A DNA stretch of 64,000 bases from Paenibacillus agricola (GTDB lineage: Bacteria > Bacillota > Bacilli > Paenibacillales > NBRC-103111). Numbering within the stretch: position 1 is the first letter of the stretch; each line of letters opens with the position of its first letter. Both the position numbers and the translations under genes were made by a program. The stretch lies in assembly GCF_011440305.1 (NCBI RefSeq), contig NZ_JAAOIW010000004.1, forward strand, positions 620,001 through 684,000, given 5' to 3'. Under the pieces are notes generated by a model. The model worked only from the letters and a program-made list of their open reading frames with translations, did no database searches and was not told where the DNA came from. Positions 32,877-40,767 of the stretch are shown one piece after another.

Positions 32877-34480
32877 TTGCCAATATACATCTCCGGCACA
32901 ATTTTTGTTCTCAGATTTTTATCTACGTCCTTCACTTTGCTGTTATAGGCCGAGCCCCAGCTAGCGGAGTTATACATATAGATGATTGCTGTCTCATCCA
33001 ACACAATTTGCTGGATCTTTTTGGCAAGGTCATTTTGTTTGCTTGCATCAAACTCAGCGGAAAGCTGGTCGATCAGCTTGTCTACCTCTGGATTGCTATA
33101 GCCTCCATAGTTGCTAACTAATCCCGTGTAATAGTAGGATTTCAATTGACCACCAAGATCACCCGTCACGCTGCCGCATGAGCAATAGGTGGCCATCTCA
33201 AAATTGCCATCCAGCATCAATTGGTTCGAAGCCGTTGTTTCGACAGGCTCGATGTCAATGGTAACGCCAATTTCCTTAAACTGGCTTTGCAAAGCGACAG
33301 CTGTAGGCTGGAAGAATGAATAGGTCAAAAGCTTGAATTGCAGCTTCTGTCCGTCTTTCGTACGGACTCCGTCCGCTCCCGGCTTCCACCCCGCTTCATC
33401 CAGCAGCTTCATCGCTTTCTCGCGGTCAGATTCAGGTCCCTTGTCCAAAGCATAAGGCAGGCCTTTTGGGAAATGGCCGGTTACAGGCTCAGCGAAGCCA
33501 CGGCTTACCCCATCGATCAGCTCTTTGCGGTCCAATGCCAAACTTAACGCCAAACGAACCTTTGGATCCTGAAAAGCAGGAACCTTCTTGATATTTAACC
33601 ACAAATTACGGGTAGAGCCTGGCGGATAAAGCACGTCGAACTTTTTATCCTTTTCATAGGAAATCCGTTGCTCGACCTCAACGTTCATGTCGGCATCCGT
33701 ATCGCCACTTTTCATAGCCAGCAACCGCGCCTGGCCATCGGAGCCCAGCCTGGCTTCCACGCGCTTCAGCTTTGGTTGTACGCCCCAATAGCCTGCAACG
33801 GCTTCGGCAATCAGAAGCTCGCCTGGAATAAACTGTGTCGGCTTCATAAAGCCGGTCAAATCGGCTTCCTTATTAAACTTATCGCCAAGCCGGTCGGCTT
33901 CGGCAGCATTATGGATCGCGAAGCCTGTCAGCTTAAAAATAAAAGCCGGATCTGGCTTCGGTGTCTTGATTTGCAGATGTGTTGCATCCTTCACCATAAA
34001 TTCTACGCCGCCGATCTGTGAGGAAGCCCGTTTGTTCAACTTCTGGTGGCGCTCAAGTGCCGCCTTCACGGCTGCTGCGTCCATCACAACTCCACTCCAA
34101 AACTTCACATTCGGTTGAAGCTCGACTTCCCAAAGGGTGGGCTCTATATTTTTCCAGGACTTGGCCAGCCATGGTCGCAAAGTTGCATCATCGTTAAGCA
34201 TCACCAAGGGCTCTGCGATTCCATCGGAAGTAATCCGCTGGGCATCTACATTAGTCGGATCCAGGGAGCGGGGCATATTCAGTGTGACATATTTCAGTAC
34301 CTGCTGGTCAGCCATTGGCGTATTGGTGCCGGCTGCTTCTCCTGTGCTTTTCGGGGCTGCCGTACCCGCCGCAGGTACGGCGGTATTGGGAGTGCTGCAG
34401 GCAGAAAGCATAATTATTGCTGATATAATAAGGGCCGTCCAGCTTTTTCGGTTCAATTTTTTGTTCAACATGGTAAACAT
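32873..34480 (-). CDS. Family 5 extracellular solute-binding lipoprotein (Nik/Cnt/Opp type)
   Basis: 535 residues. The signal peptide ends in the lipobox MLSAC with Cys28, then an Ala/Thr/Pro-rich linker to about residue 60. The mature part has the SBP_bac_5 fold: LKYVTLNMPRSLDPTN, a FWSGVVMDAAAVKAALER segment and RLALSLALDRKELIDGVSRG (split by one residue in some members). Family 5 proteins bind peptides, nickel, or metal-metallophore complexes such as CntA. Control by a cobalamin riboswitch argues for cobalt or a corrinoid precursor. It starts with ATG after AGGAGG (11-base spacing) and heads the four-gene importer operon. Confidence 0.87.
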   Translation of the reverse strand: MFTMLNKKLNRKSWTALIISAIIMLSACSTPNTAVPAAGTAAPKSTGEAAGTNTPMADQQVLKYVTLNMPRSLDPTNVDAQRITSDGIAEPLVMLNDDATLRPWLAKSWKNIEPTLWEVELQPNVKFWSGVVMDAAAVKAALERHQKLNKRASSQIGGVEFMVKDATHLQIKTPKPDPAFIFKLTGFAIHNAAEADRLGDKFNKEADLTGFMKPTQFIPGELLIAEAVAGYWGVQPKLKRVEARLGSDGQARLLAMKSGDTDADMNVEVEQRISYEKDKKFDVLYPPGSTRNLWLNIKKVPAFQDPKVRLALSLALDRKELIDGVSRGFAEPVTGHFPKGLPYALDKGPESDREKAMKLLDEAGWKPGADGVRTKDGQKLQFKLLTYSFFQPTAVALQSQFKEIGVTIDIEPVETTASNQLMLDGNFEMATYCSCGSVTGDLGGQLKSYYYTGLVSNYGGYSNPEVDKLIDQLSAEFDASKQNDLAKKIQQIVLDETAIIYMYNSASWGSAYNSKVKDVDKNLRTKIVPEMYIGK

Positions 34481-34635
34481 TTTTTAAGTTTCCTCCTGTA
34501 AGTCGAGCTCGATTTTACAACACAAAAAAGACATCCATACCCTTTTCAAGCAAAGGTAAAGATGCCCATAGTTTACTAACAATGGCCGTCCTCAACACCT
34601 CCCCATCCTTCGTAGGTAAACGCAGTGTTGTCAGA

Positions 34636-34850
34636 ACAGGCAGGTCTCCTGGCTCCGGAATCAGCATCAATTAGCGGCCTTCCCAATTTTAGCCCTGCTA
34701 AAATCAGTGGCTTAGGGCAAACCAATAATCAAAAAGAAATTATTGCTTGCTCCTGAGTCGCTAATGACTCCTCCGTTACAGTGGCGGGACCGCGTCGGTT
34801 TTACACCGAACTTCCCTTTTAAGCTTCAGCTTGCTGAAGCACCTGTTCCC
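34636..34850 (-). promoter_or_regulatory. Cobalamin (AdoCbl-type) riboswitch
   Basis: Reading the minus strand, the conserved pieces occur in order: AACAGGTGCTTCAGC at the 5' side, AAAAGGGAAGTTCGGTG, AAACCGACGCGGTCCCGCCA then CTGTAAC, and the B12 box GAGCCAGGAGACCTGCCTG (34636-34657). This is the canonical cobalamin riboswitch core. It ends about 155 bases before the binding-protein start, leaving room for an expression platform (anti-terminator or ribosome-site sequestering). It should shut the importer off when cobalamin is plentiful. Confidence 0.95.
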
Positions 34851-34874
34851 ACAATTATTCAATTATTAAAGTTG

Positions 34875-34903
34875 ATCATAAACAAAAAGAAAGGCTTTTG
34901 CAA
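34875..34903 (-). promoter_or_regulatory. Promoter of the riboswitch-controlled importer operon
   Basis: On the minus strand TTGCAA (34898-34903), a 17-base spacer and TATGAT (34875-34880) lie about 25 bases before the first conserved riboswitch element. Confidence 0.6.
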
Positions 34904-34912
34904 TATAAATAT

Positions 34913-34927
34913 TGATAATGGTTATCA
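34913..34927. promoter_or_regulatory. Fur-type box upstream of importer promoter
   Basis: TGATAATGGTTATCA matches the 7-1-7 Fur core TGATAATNATTATCA with one mismatch. It is nine bases upstream of the -35 and 15 bases after the modB stop. It could bind Fur or a related metal regulator; a weak terminator hairpin for modB is the alternative reading. Confidence 0.5.
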
Positions 34928-34942
34928 TTATGGATTTTACAC

Positions 34943-35611
34943 CTATTTACTTTTACGCCCTGTCACTAGCAATAGCAGAAAAGAAATCAAGATAATAGCG
35001 CCCGTCCAAGCCCAAGCCAGCGTGGTATTGCCTGCGTCAACAGCTACATAAATGGCAGTCGGGATCGTTTGTGTTTTACCGGGAATATTGCCGGCAATCA
35101 TTAAGGTTGCTCCAAATTCGCCCAGTCCGCGGGCAAAGCCCAATATATAGGCCGTAATTAGCGAACGTTGTGCCAATGGCAGCGTGATATATATAAAAAC
35201 CTGCCACTCACTAGCCCCCATCGATCGGCTTGCCTCCTCTAAGCTCCGATCCACCATCGCAAAGCCAACCTTCATCGTCTGGTAGATCAATGGAAAAGCA
35301 ACTACAACCGACGCAATAACGGCTGCCCACCAGGAGAAAATAATCGGGGCGTTAAACAGCCATTCAAAGAAACGTCCCACGGCACTTTTTCTGCCTAAAG
35401 CTACAAGCAATAAAAAGCCGATAACCGTCGGTGGCAGCACTAACGGAAGCATAAACACCGTTTCTAAAAGCAGCTTACCCTTGAACGATTGTCGTGACAT
35501 CCACCAAGCAATCGCTAGCCCAAACAAAGCCACAACGATACTGGATACTAAAGCGATTTGAAGCGAAAGCCTAATCGGAGCCCAAAATTCCTGCCAATGG
35601 ATATCCATCAT
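34943..35611 (-). CDS. modB: Molybdate ABC permease
   Basis: 222-residue permease with five membrane helices and the ModB/CysT signature FMLPLVLPPTVIGF and the EEASRSMGASEWQVFIYITL coupling loop, then GFARGLGEFGATLMIAG. It imports molybdate with ModA. The start shares one base with the modA stop. No modC ATPase follows; the next gene on this strand is the riboswitch importer, so the ATPase must come from elsewhere. Molybdate supply fits the xanthine dehydrogenase encoded 20 kb away. Confidence 0.92.
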   Translation of the reverse strand: MMDIHWQEFWAPIRLSLQIALVSSIVVALFGLAIAWWMSRQSFKGKLLLETVFMLPLVLPPTVIGFLLLVALGRKSAVGRFFEWLFNAPIIFSWWAAVIASVVVAFPLIYQTMKVGFAMVDRSLEEASRSMGASEWQVFIYITLPLAQRSLITAYILGFARGLGEFGATLMIAGNIPGKTQTIPTAIYVAVDAGNTTLAWAWTGAIILISFLLLLVTGRKSK

Positions 35612-36519
35612 TAACGCTTAGGAACTGAAAATCCGAACTTAATAAATACATCCAACGCTTCTTTGGATTGTAAATACGTATAAAAGGCTTCCGCTTCCTT
35701 GCCATGCTTCGTCGCTTTCACAACAGCAATCGGGTATTCGACCGCTTGGTAGCTTTTCGGATCAACAGCGAATGCCACTTTAACCTTCTGTGAGGTCAAG
35801 GCATCGGTTTTATACACAAAGCCAGCATCTGCATTTCCCGTTTCGATATATTGCAGCACTTGCCTGACATCCTTGCCTTGCACCATTTTGGGTTGCAAGT
35901 CATCCCAGAGCTTCTCCGCGGTTAAGGCTTCTTTGGCATAGCTGCCCGCTGGCACACTTTCCGGTATACCAATCGCTACATTTTTTACATCAGTTTTCAA
36001 CAAATCTACTGGGGTTCCGATCATCAGCTTGCTATCCACAGGTACAACAACAACTAATTCATTCGTTAGCAGATTGGTTTGTTTAGCACCATCCACAAGC
36101 TGTTTGTCCACCAAGGCTTTCATATTTTTGACCGCTGCTGATAAGAAAAGATCGGCTGGTGCGCCCTGCTCGATTTGCTGCTGCAAGGCTCCCGAGGCTC
36201 CGTAGTTAAAGTTCAGCTTGATATTTGGAGCTTTGGCAGCATAGGCGCTCTGAATTTCCTTTAACGCATCCGTCATACTCGACGCCGCTGAAATCGTTAG
36301 TTCTACCGCTTCTACAGGGCTAGTTGTGGATACTGCGGGTGTTGTGGGTGTCGTGGGGGCCGCGCCTTGCGTCTGCCCTTGGTCTTGCTTTTGCCCATTA
36401 TTGCCTGCACTTGCTGTTGGATCTTGCTGGGTTCCACAGCCTGTCATCAGCATGGTAACGGCAATTATCGCTATCATCACACTTTTCATCTTGATTATTT
36501 TCTTCATTAAAAGTAACAT
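35611..36519 (-). CDS. modA: Molybdate-binding lipoprotein
   Basis: 302 residues. The lipobox MLMTGC places the lipid on Cys28; a low-complexity Gln/Thr/Pro linker follows to about residue 70. The mature domain shows the ModA pattern LTISAASSMTDALKEIQSAY, NYGASGALQQQIEQGAPADLF (split: NYGASGALQQQIEQG, APADLF) and ETGNADAGFVYKTDAL. Ser residues in AASS and GASG contact the oxyanion in known ModA. The ATG follows AGGAGG by seven bases. It is transcribed away from the HTH regulator at 36706 from a good promoter. Confidence 0.92.
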   Translation of the reverse strand: MLLLMKKIIKMKSVMIAIIAVTMLMTGCGTQQDPTASAGNNGQKQDQGQTQGAAPTTPTTPAVSTTSPVEAVELTISAASSMTDALKEIQSAYAAKAPNIKLNFNYGASGALQQQIEQGAPADLFLSAAVKNMKALVDKQLVDGAKQTNLLTNELVVVVPVDSKLMIGTPVDLLKTDVKNVAIGIPESVPAGSYAKEALTAEKLWDDLQPKMVQGKDVRQVLQYIETGNADAGFVYKTDALTSQKVKVAFAVDPKSYQAVEYPIAVVKATKHGKEAEAFYTYLQSKEALDVFIKFGFSVPKR

Positions 36520-36542
36520 TCACGTACCTCCTATGTTATAAA

Positions 36543-36583
36543 TAGATATATCTAAATATAACTGATACTATCTAATATTTCAA
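36543..36583 (-). promoter_or_regulatory. modA promoter with palindromic operator candidate
   Basis: On the minus strand TTGAAA (36578-36583), a 17-base spacer and TATATT (36555-36560). Directly downstream of the -10 lies the perfect 12-bp palindrome TAGATATATCTA (36543-36554), well placed for a repressor, perhaps the divergent HTH protein. Confidence 0.6.
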
Positions 36584-36705
36584 AATATTCTTTAAAACAC
36601 CTGATTTTTACTTCTTGAACTAAGATACTTACATGTTTGATTATGATACAATAGGATATTGAAGTTAAAGGGAATCCGGCGCGAACTGAGCCATGGGAGG
36701 TTTGT

Positions 36706-37674
36706 ATGTCCAACGATACGTCCTATACGACAGAAGATATATCCAAGCTACTGAAAATTTCCAAGCTAACCGTATATGATCTTATAAAAAAAGGCGATCT
36801 GCCTTCTTATCGGGTGGGCAAGCAGATGCGTGTTGATGCTAGTGATCTCGAAGCCTATAAGGCGCGCTCCAAAAAAATGCAGCTTGCCGCTCAACCTGTA
36901 CCATCTGAAGCCAGCCCGCTACAGCCCCACCTACCGATGGAGCCTATAGCTCCCCAGCAGCATACATCTCGCCATCTGGTTATAACAGGACAAGATGTAA
37001 GCCTTGATATTTTAGCCAAGCATATGGAAAAAAGCATGCCTGCGATCCGCCCCTTGCGCTCCTTTGTTGGCAGCCTTGACAGCCTGATCTCGATGTACCG
37101 GGGCGAGTCTGATATTGTGAGCACGCATCTTCTTGATGGAGATACTGGGGAATATAACCTGCCCTATATCCGCAAGCTGCTGGTAGGCTCCTCTTATGTT
37201 GTCGTCAACCTGCTCTCCCGCCAAGCCGGGTTTTACGTGCAGGTCCATAATCCGTTGCAGCTGCAGCAATGGAGCGATTTGGCTAAGCCAGGGCTTCGCC
37301 TTATCAACCGTGAAAAAGGCTCGGGTGCCCGGGTGCTGTTGGACGAGCAACTAAGGCTGCACGGGATTGCTTCTCAGCAACTATCCGGCTACGAGCTAGA
37401 GGAAACGAACCATATGGGGGTTGCGGGGAAGGTTGCCGCCGGAGTTGCTGATGTGGGGATTGGGATCGAAAAGGCGGCGTTGCTCGTCGGCAATGTACAA
37501 TTTATTCCACTTATCCAAGAGCGCTACGATCTCGTTATGCTGAAAAAGCCTGGCAATTTAGCATGGATCGACACGGTTCTCCAGCTCCTGAAATCCGCGG
37601 CCTTCCACAATGAGTTACATGCCATACATGGATACGATCTGTCCCTTACCGGCCATATTATGCTTGAAACCTAA
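36706..37674 (+). CDS. Excisionase-type HTH fused to periplasmic-binding-like domain (molybdate-linked regulator)
   Basis: 322 residues. The first 55 or so form a MerR/excisionase-like helix-turn-helix (TTEDISKLLKISKLTVYDLI, then PSYRVGKQMRV). After a Pro/Gln-rich linker, residues about 95-315 resemble the PBP-like domain found with molybdate systems: VITGQDVSLDILAKHME, the DIVSTHLLDGDTGEYN segment, NREKGSGARVLLDEQL and AAGVADVGIGIEKAA. No signal peptide or membrane segment, so it senses a ligand inside the cell. Its divergent position to modAB suggests it senses molybdate or molybdopterin and controls uptake; this is inference. A GGGAGG site precedes the ATG. Confidence 0.82.
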   Translation: MSNDTSYTTEDISKLLKISKLTVYDLIKKGDLPSYRVGKQMRVDASDLEAYKARSKKMQLAAQPVPSEASPLQPHLPMEPIAPQQHTSRHLVITGQDVSLDILAKHMEKSMPAIRPLRSFVGSLDSLISMYRGESDIVSTHLLDGDTGEYNLPYIRKLLVGSSYVVVNLLSRQAGFYVQVHNPLQLQQWSDLAKPGLRLINREKGSGARVLLDEQLRLHGIASQQLSGYELEETNHMGVAGKVAAGVADVGIGIEKAALLVGNVQFIPLIQERYDLVMLKKPGNLAWIDTVLQLLKSAAFHNELHAIHGYDLSLTGHIMLET

Positions 37675-37710
37675 CTTGTAACGCAATTGGACTAAAAGGG
37701 AGTGTCATTT

Positions 37711-38598
37711 ATGCCGACGGAATGGACCGAAGAATTTCCGCTGCTTCATGTAAGCTTCCAGCGAAGCGGCAATGCTGGCAAAGCCAGATGCGAGCCTGGA
37801 TGGCATTGGCGGCCCCATAAGCCCTTGCATGATTATGATCTATGGTATGCCGTCTCGGGCAAAGGCACCATGACGATTAATGGGGAATCGTTTCCGATCC
37901 ACAAAGGCAGCTGCTTTCTGATTCGCCCTGGCGATGTAACGGATGCCGTTCAAGATCAGGAAGACCGACTCACCGTTATTTTTGTGCATTTTGATATTTT
38001 CCATCCTATTACTAATCCAGTTACCCCTCTAGACAACTCTATGCGCCTTGACCCTCGCGTTCTGCCTGAACGCCATACAGTTGTCGGCGATCCTTTATTT
38101 ATGGAAATTCTGCTCAACCGGCTGTTGCAAATTAGTGAGCCAGAACACCTTTGGCAGGAAACAGAAAATAATTTACTGATGAAACAAATTTTGCTGCATT
38201 TGTACCGTTGGCAGCACGAGGCCCAATCATCCTCGGCTAGCAAGCACAAGCAGGTTATTGCCCGGGTTATCAGCTATATTCGGGAGGACATCAGCCGAAG
38301 AATATCCCATCAGGAAATTGCCAACCATGTCCAGCTTTCAGCTGAATATTTAAGCTCCCTATTCAAAAAATATACCGGCACCTCCATCAAGCAATATATG
38401 ACGGCAGTTAGGCTGGAACGTGCGCTGCATTTGCTTATGGAGACACCGATGAATGTTTCCCAAGTAGCTGAAGCTTTGGGTTACGATAATATTTACTTCT
38501 TCAGCAAGCAGTTTAAAGATTATTATGGCGCTCCCCCATCTCATTATAAATGGAATACAGAGCCCTCCAGTGCTCATGGACAGCATCCCGACAAATAG
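37711..38598 (+). CDS. AraC-family regulator with cupin sensor
   Basis: About 295 residues. An N-terminal cupin-like arm (DLWYAVSGKGTMTINGESF, FLIRPGDVTDAV) would bind a small ligand; the C-terminal 100 residues carry two helix-turn-helices (SHQEIANHVQLSAEYLSSLF and NVSQVAEALGYDNIYFFSKQ, then FKDYYGAPPSHYK). The ATG at 37711 after GGGAG is preferred to the GTG at 37702. It lies 102 bases upstream of a PhyH dioxygenase on the same strand, and an inverted repeat between them is a possible target. The effector is unknown. Confidence 0.88.
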   Translation: MPTEWTEEFPLLHVSFQRSGNAGKARCEPGWHWRPHKPLHDYDLWYAVSGKGTMTINGESFPIHKGSCFLIRPGDVTDAVQDQEDRLTVIFVHFDIFHPITNPVTPLDNSMRLDPRVLPERHTVVGDPLFMEILLNRLLQISEPEHLWQETENNLLMKQILLHLYRWQHEAQSSSASKHKQVIARVISYIREDISRRISHQEIANHVQLSAEYLSSLFKKYTGTSIKQYMTAVRLERALHLLMETPMNVSQVAEALGYDNIYFFSKQFKDYYGAPPSHYKWNTEPSSAHGQHPDK

Positions 38599-38651
38599 CC
38601 AATATCGGTTTAAGTATAAATAAATACACGCTCTCTTCATTTTTACTGCCT

Positions 38652-38673
38652 CCTTTATCTGCTAGGATAAAGG
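38652..38673. promoter_or_regulatory. Inverted repeat upstream of PhyH gene
   Basis: CCTTTATC-TGCTAG-GATAAAGG, perfect 8-bp arms, 27 bases before the dioxygenase start. It may be an operator for the AraC regulator or a leader hairpin; no U-run follows, so it is not a terminator. Confidence 0.5.
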
Positions 38674-38700
38674 TAAGGAAAATTTGAAGGAGGCTCTCTC

Positions 38701-39576
38701 ATGAAAAGCAAAAAAGAACAACGTACCTTGTATTCCTATGACAATCCGGAAGAAGAAAATTTAGCCAAAAACATTGCTGAATCCTTATACCGTTATGACT
38801 CCATAGCAGAGAATCGCATTGCTACTATCCATGATTTAACCGATGAGCATGTCCAGCAATTTTGGGACCAGGGCTACCTCGTTATCGAAGAAGCTTTAGG
38901 CGAGCAGGAAATCATTGATGCCAAGGATGCCTTGATGGACATCGTATTTGGCCGTACTTCAGGCGGCAAGGTACAATTCGTGAAACCTAGGTCCGAGCTT
39001 CATACCGATGAAGAGAAGGAACTCGCAGCTCGCAAGGTTCACGACTACATCGACCACGATGAACGGCTAAGGGCCGTCGCTTTCCAGGACGGCATCACTG
39101 GCGCGATGACCAAGCTGTTTGGCGAATCCGTCAAGGTCGCACAGGATCAGGCGATCTTGAAACCACCTACAGGCGGCGCGGAGAAGCCATGGCATCAGGA
39201 TATGGCTTATGGTCCTTTAGCTTTTGACAGATCCGTAATTGGGATCTGGATTGCCCTTGACCCTGCCGAATTGGATAATGGCTGTATGCATGTTATTCCT
39301 TACTCGCACCGCGACGGTGCTGTTCCACATTATGCCATCCGTGACTGGCAGCTATGCGACCTTAGCGTACAGGTGGAGCGGGATGTTGCCGTTCCTTTGA
39401 AGCCAGGCGGTGCGCTGATTTTCTCAGGGCTGATCCATCATGGGACACCACCGAACTTCTCCACCAAAAAACGCCGTGCGTTACAAATTCACTATGCCGC
39501 CGAATCAGCCAAAAAGCTGACACCACAAGAATACAAAAAAATGTTTACCAATGAATTAACCGGAGCTGAGTGCTAA
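38701..39576 (+). CDS. Phytanoyl-CoA dioxygenase (PhyH) family protein
   Basis: 291 residues of the Fe(II)/2-oxoglutarate dioxygenase superfamily. The metal facial triad is visible as WHQDMAYGPL (His and Asp) and LIHHGTPPNFS (distal His), with a downstream RRALQIHYAAES arginine to hold 2-oxoglutarate. The segment GIWIALDPAELDNGCMHVIP is typical of PhyH/EctD-like enzymes. AAGGAGG lies eight to nine bases before the ATG. The upstream AraC gene suggests induction by the substrate. The substrate is unassigned; the family includes ectoine and halogenated-compound hydroxylases. Confidence 0.88.
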   Translation: MKSKKEQRTLYSYDNPEEENLAKNIAESLYRYDSIAENRIATIHDLTDEHVQQFWDQGYLVIEEALGEQEIIDAKDALMDIVFGRTSGGKVQFVKPRSELHTDEEKELAARKVHDYIDHDERLRAVAFQDGITGAMTKLFGESVKVAQDQAILKPPTGGAEKPWHQDMAYGPLAFDRSVIGIWIALDPAELDNGCMHVIPYSHRDGAVPHYAIRDWQLCDLSVQVERDVAVPLKPGGALIFSGLIHHGTPPNFSTKKRRALQIHYAAESAKKLTPQEYKKMFTNELTGAEC

Positions 39577-39594
39577 TCAGCTCATGCTTCCTCA

Positions 39595-39636
39595 GGTTGT
39601 CCCAATCACGAAATCGTGGGAGGGGCAGCCTTTTTT
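39595..39636 (+). terminator. Rho-independent terminator after PhyH gene
   Basis: A long stem joins GGTTGTCCC to GGGGCAGCC with an inner TCACGA/TCGTGG part, followed by six T. Confidence 0.85.
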
Positions 39637-39679
39637 CTGGTGTTATTAGGTTATTTGGTGTTACCTTCCAATCGCTTCA

Positions 39680-39708
39680 TCGACAATTTCCGAGTTTGCA
39701 GGTATACT
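39680..39708 (+). promoter_or_regulatory. Promoter of tagO-like gene
   Basis: TCGACA (39680-39685), a 17-base spacer and TATACT (39703-39708). Transcription would begin near 39715, only about 14 bases before the predicted GTG start, so the leader is very short. Confidence 0.55.
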
Positions 39709-39728
39709 TATTTTTATCATAATAATCG

Positions 39729-40700
39729 GTGGTGACAATTATTTTATACGCTTTTTCCTTTCTAGTATCCTTCGTTATTGTTTTGTTATTAATCCCACCC
39801 TTTGCCAAGCTAGCTTTCCGCTTAGACTTTGTGGACAAGCCCCGTGAAGACGTCGAACGCAAAATACATCGGGAGCCGATTCCGCTTACGGCAAGCTATG
39901 TGATCTTCATCGGTTTTTTTGTTACCTATTTATTGTTTACAAGAGATTTCACTTGGCAAACCGGAGCCCTCTTTATAGGCGGTGTCTTATTGTTAGTAAT
40001 AGGGACACTGGATGATTGGTATAAAACTAAAGGCAAAGACTTTCCAGCTCTGCCTAAGCTGATTGTACAAGTATCTGCCGCTGTTGTCGTTTATGCCTCG
40101 GGGATTACATTCGATGGATTTTACAATCCATTTTCGGGCGAATATGTGGTGCTTCCCGTTATATTGCAATTTTTCTTGACGATTTTATGGATTTTCGGTG
40201 TGACTACGGTCATTAATTTTTCCGATGGCATGGATGGCCTAGCAGGCGGGCTTGCTGCCATATCTGCCGTCACCTTGTTTATTGTAGCCGTAGCGAAAGG
40301 ACAAACGAATTCCGCCATTATGGCCATTATATTAGTGGGCGTTACAGTCGCCTACCTGCGATATAACAAGCCCCCCGCCAAAATTTTTATGGGAGATGCG
40401 GGTGCAACCTTCCTCGGATTTATCCTGGCAGTCATTGCCCTGGACGGTGCCTTCAAGCAAGCTACCGTATTATCGTTGTTCATTCCGATACTTGCGCTGG
40501 GCGTTCCGATCTTTGACAATATTTTCGTCGTGATCAAACGGTTCCTGCAAGGCAAATCCATCTATCAGGCAGATGCGAGCCAAGCCCATTATCGGTTGCT
40601 TCGGGCAGGGCTTAACCACAAGCAGGTTGTTTTGTTCCTGTGCCTCATTAGCACCTGCCTTTGCTTATCGTCCATCATCCTGCTGCTCGTCCAAAGTTAG
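39729..40700 (+). CDS. tagO: Undecaprenyl-phosphate N-acetylhexosamine-1-phosphate transferase (TagO/WecA/MraY family)
   Basis: 323-residue membrane enzyme with about ten or eleven helices that starts teichoic-acid or similar wall-polymer synthesis by moving a sugar phosphate to undecaprenyl phosphate. Active-site loops are GTLDDWYKTKG (the DD motif), INFSDGMDGLAGG and FMGDAGATFLGF; the HRxP-like loop is HREPIPLTA near residue 50. The start is uncertain: two GTG codons at 39729 and 39732 without a strong ribosome site and with a very short leader. It is flanked by terminators, so it is a single-gene unit. It could serve another glycopolymer than teichoic acid. Confidence 0.88.
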   Translation: MVTIILYAFSFLVSFVIVLLLIPPFAKLAFRLDFVDKPREDVERKIHREPIPLTASYVIFIGFFVTYLLFTRDFTWQTGALFIGGVLLLVIGTLDDWYKTKGKDFPALPKLIVQVSAAVVVYASGITFDGFYNPFSGEYVVLPVILQFFLTILWIFGVTTVINFSDGMDGLAGGLAAISAVTLFIVAVAKGQTNSAIMAIILVGVTVAYLRYNKPPAKIFMGDAGATFLGFILAVIALDGAFKQATVLSLFIPILALGVPIFDNIFVVIKRFLQGKSIYQADASQAHYRLLRAGLNHKQVVLFLCLISTCLCLSSIILLLVQS

Positions 40701-40706
40701 CAATAA

Positions 40707-40743
40707 AGCCACCCATGACCACAGCTACTGTGGATGGGTGGCT
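40707..40743. terminator. Bidirectional terminator between tagO and cheY-like gene
   Basis: AGCCACCCAT pairs with ATGGGTGGCT around an inner CCACAG/CTGTGG stem with a CTA loop. It lies between convergent genes; U-rich tails are modest on both sides. Confidence 0.75.
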
Positions 40744-40767
40744 ATTTATATGAAGGCGGATTAAATA

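Noticed and set aside
36706-37674. Phage excisionase or integrase signal
   Set aside because: The HTH is excisionase-like but fused to a binding-protein-like domain and divergent from modAB; no other phage gene is present.
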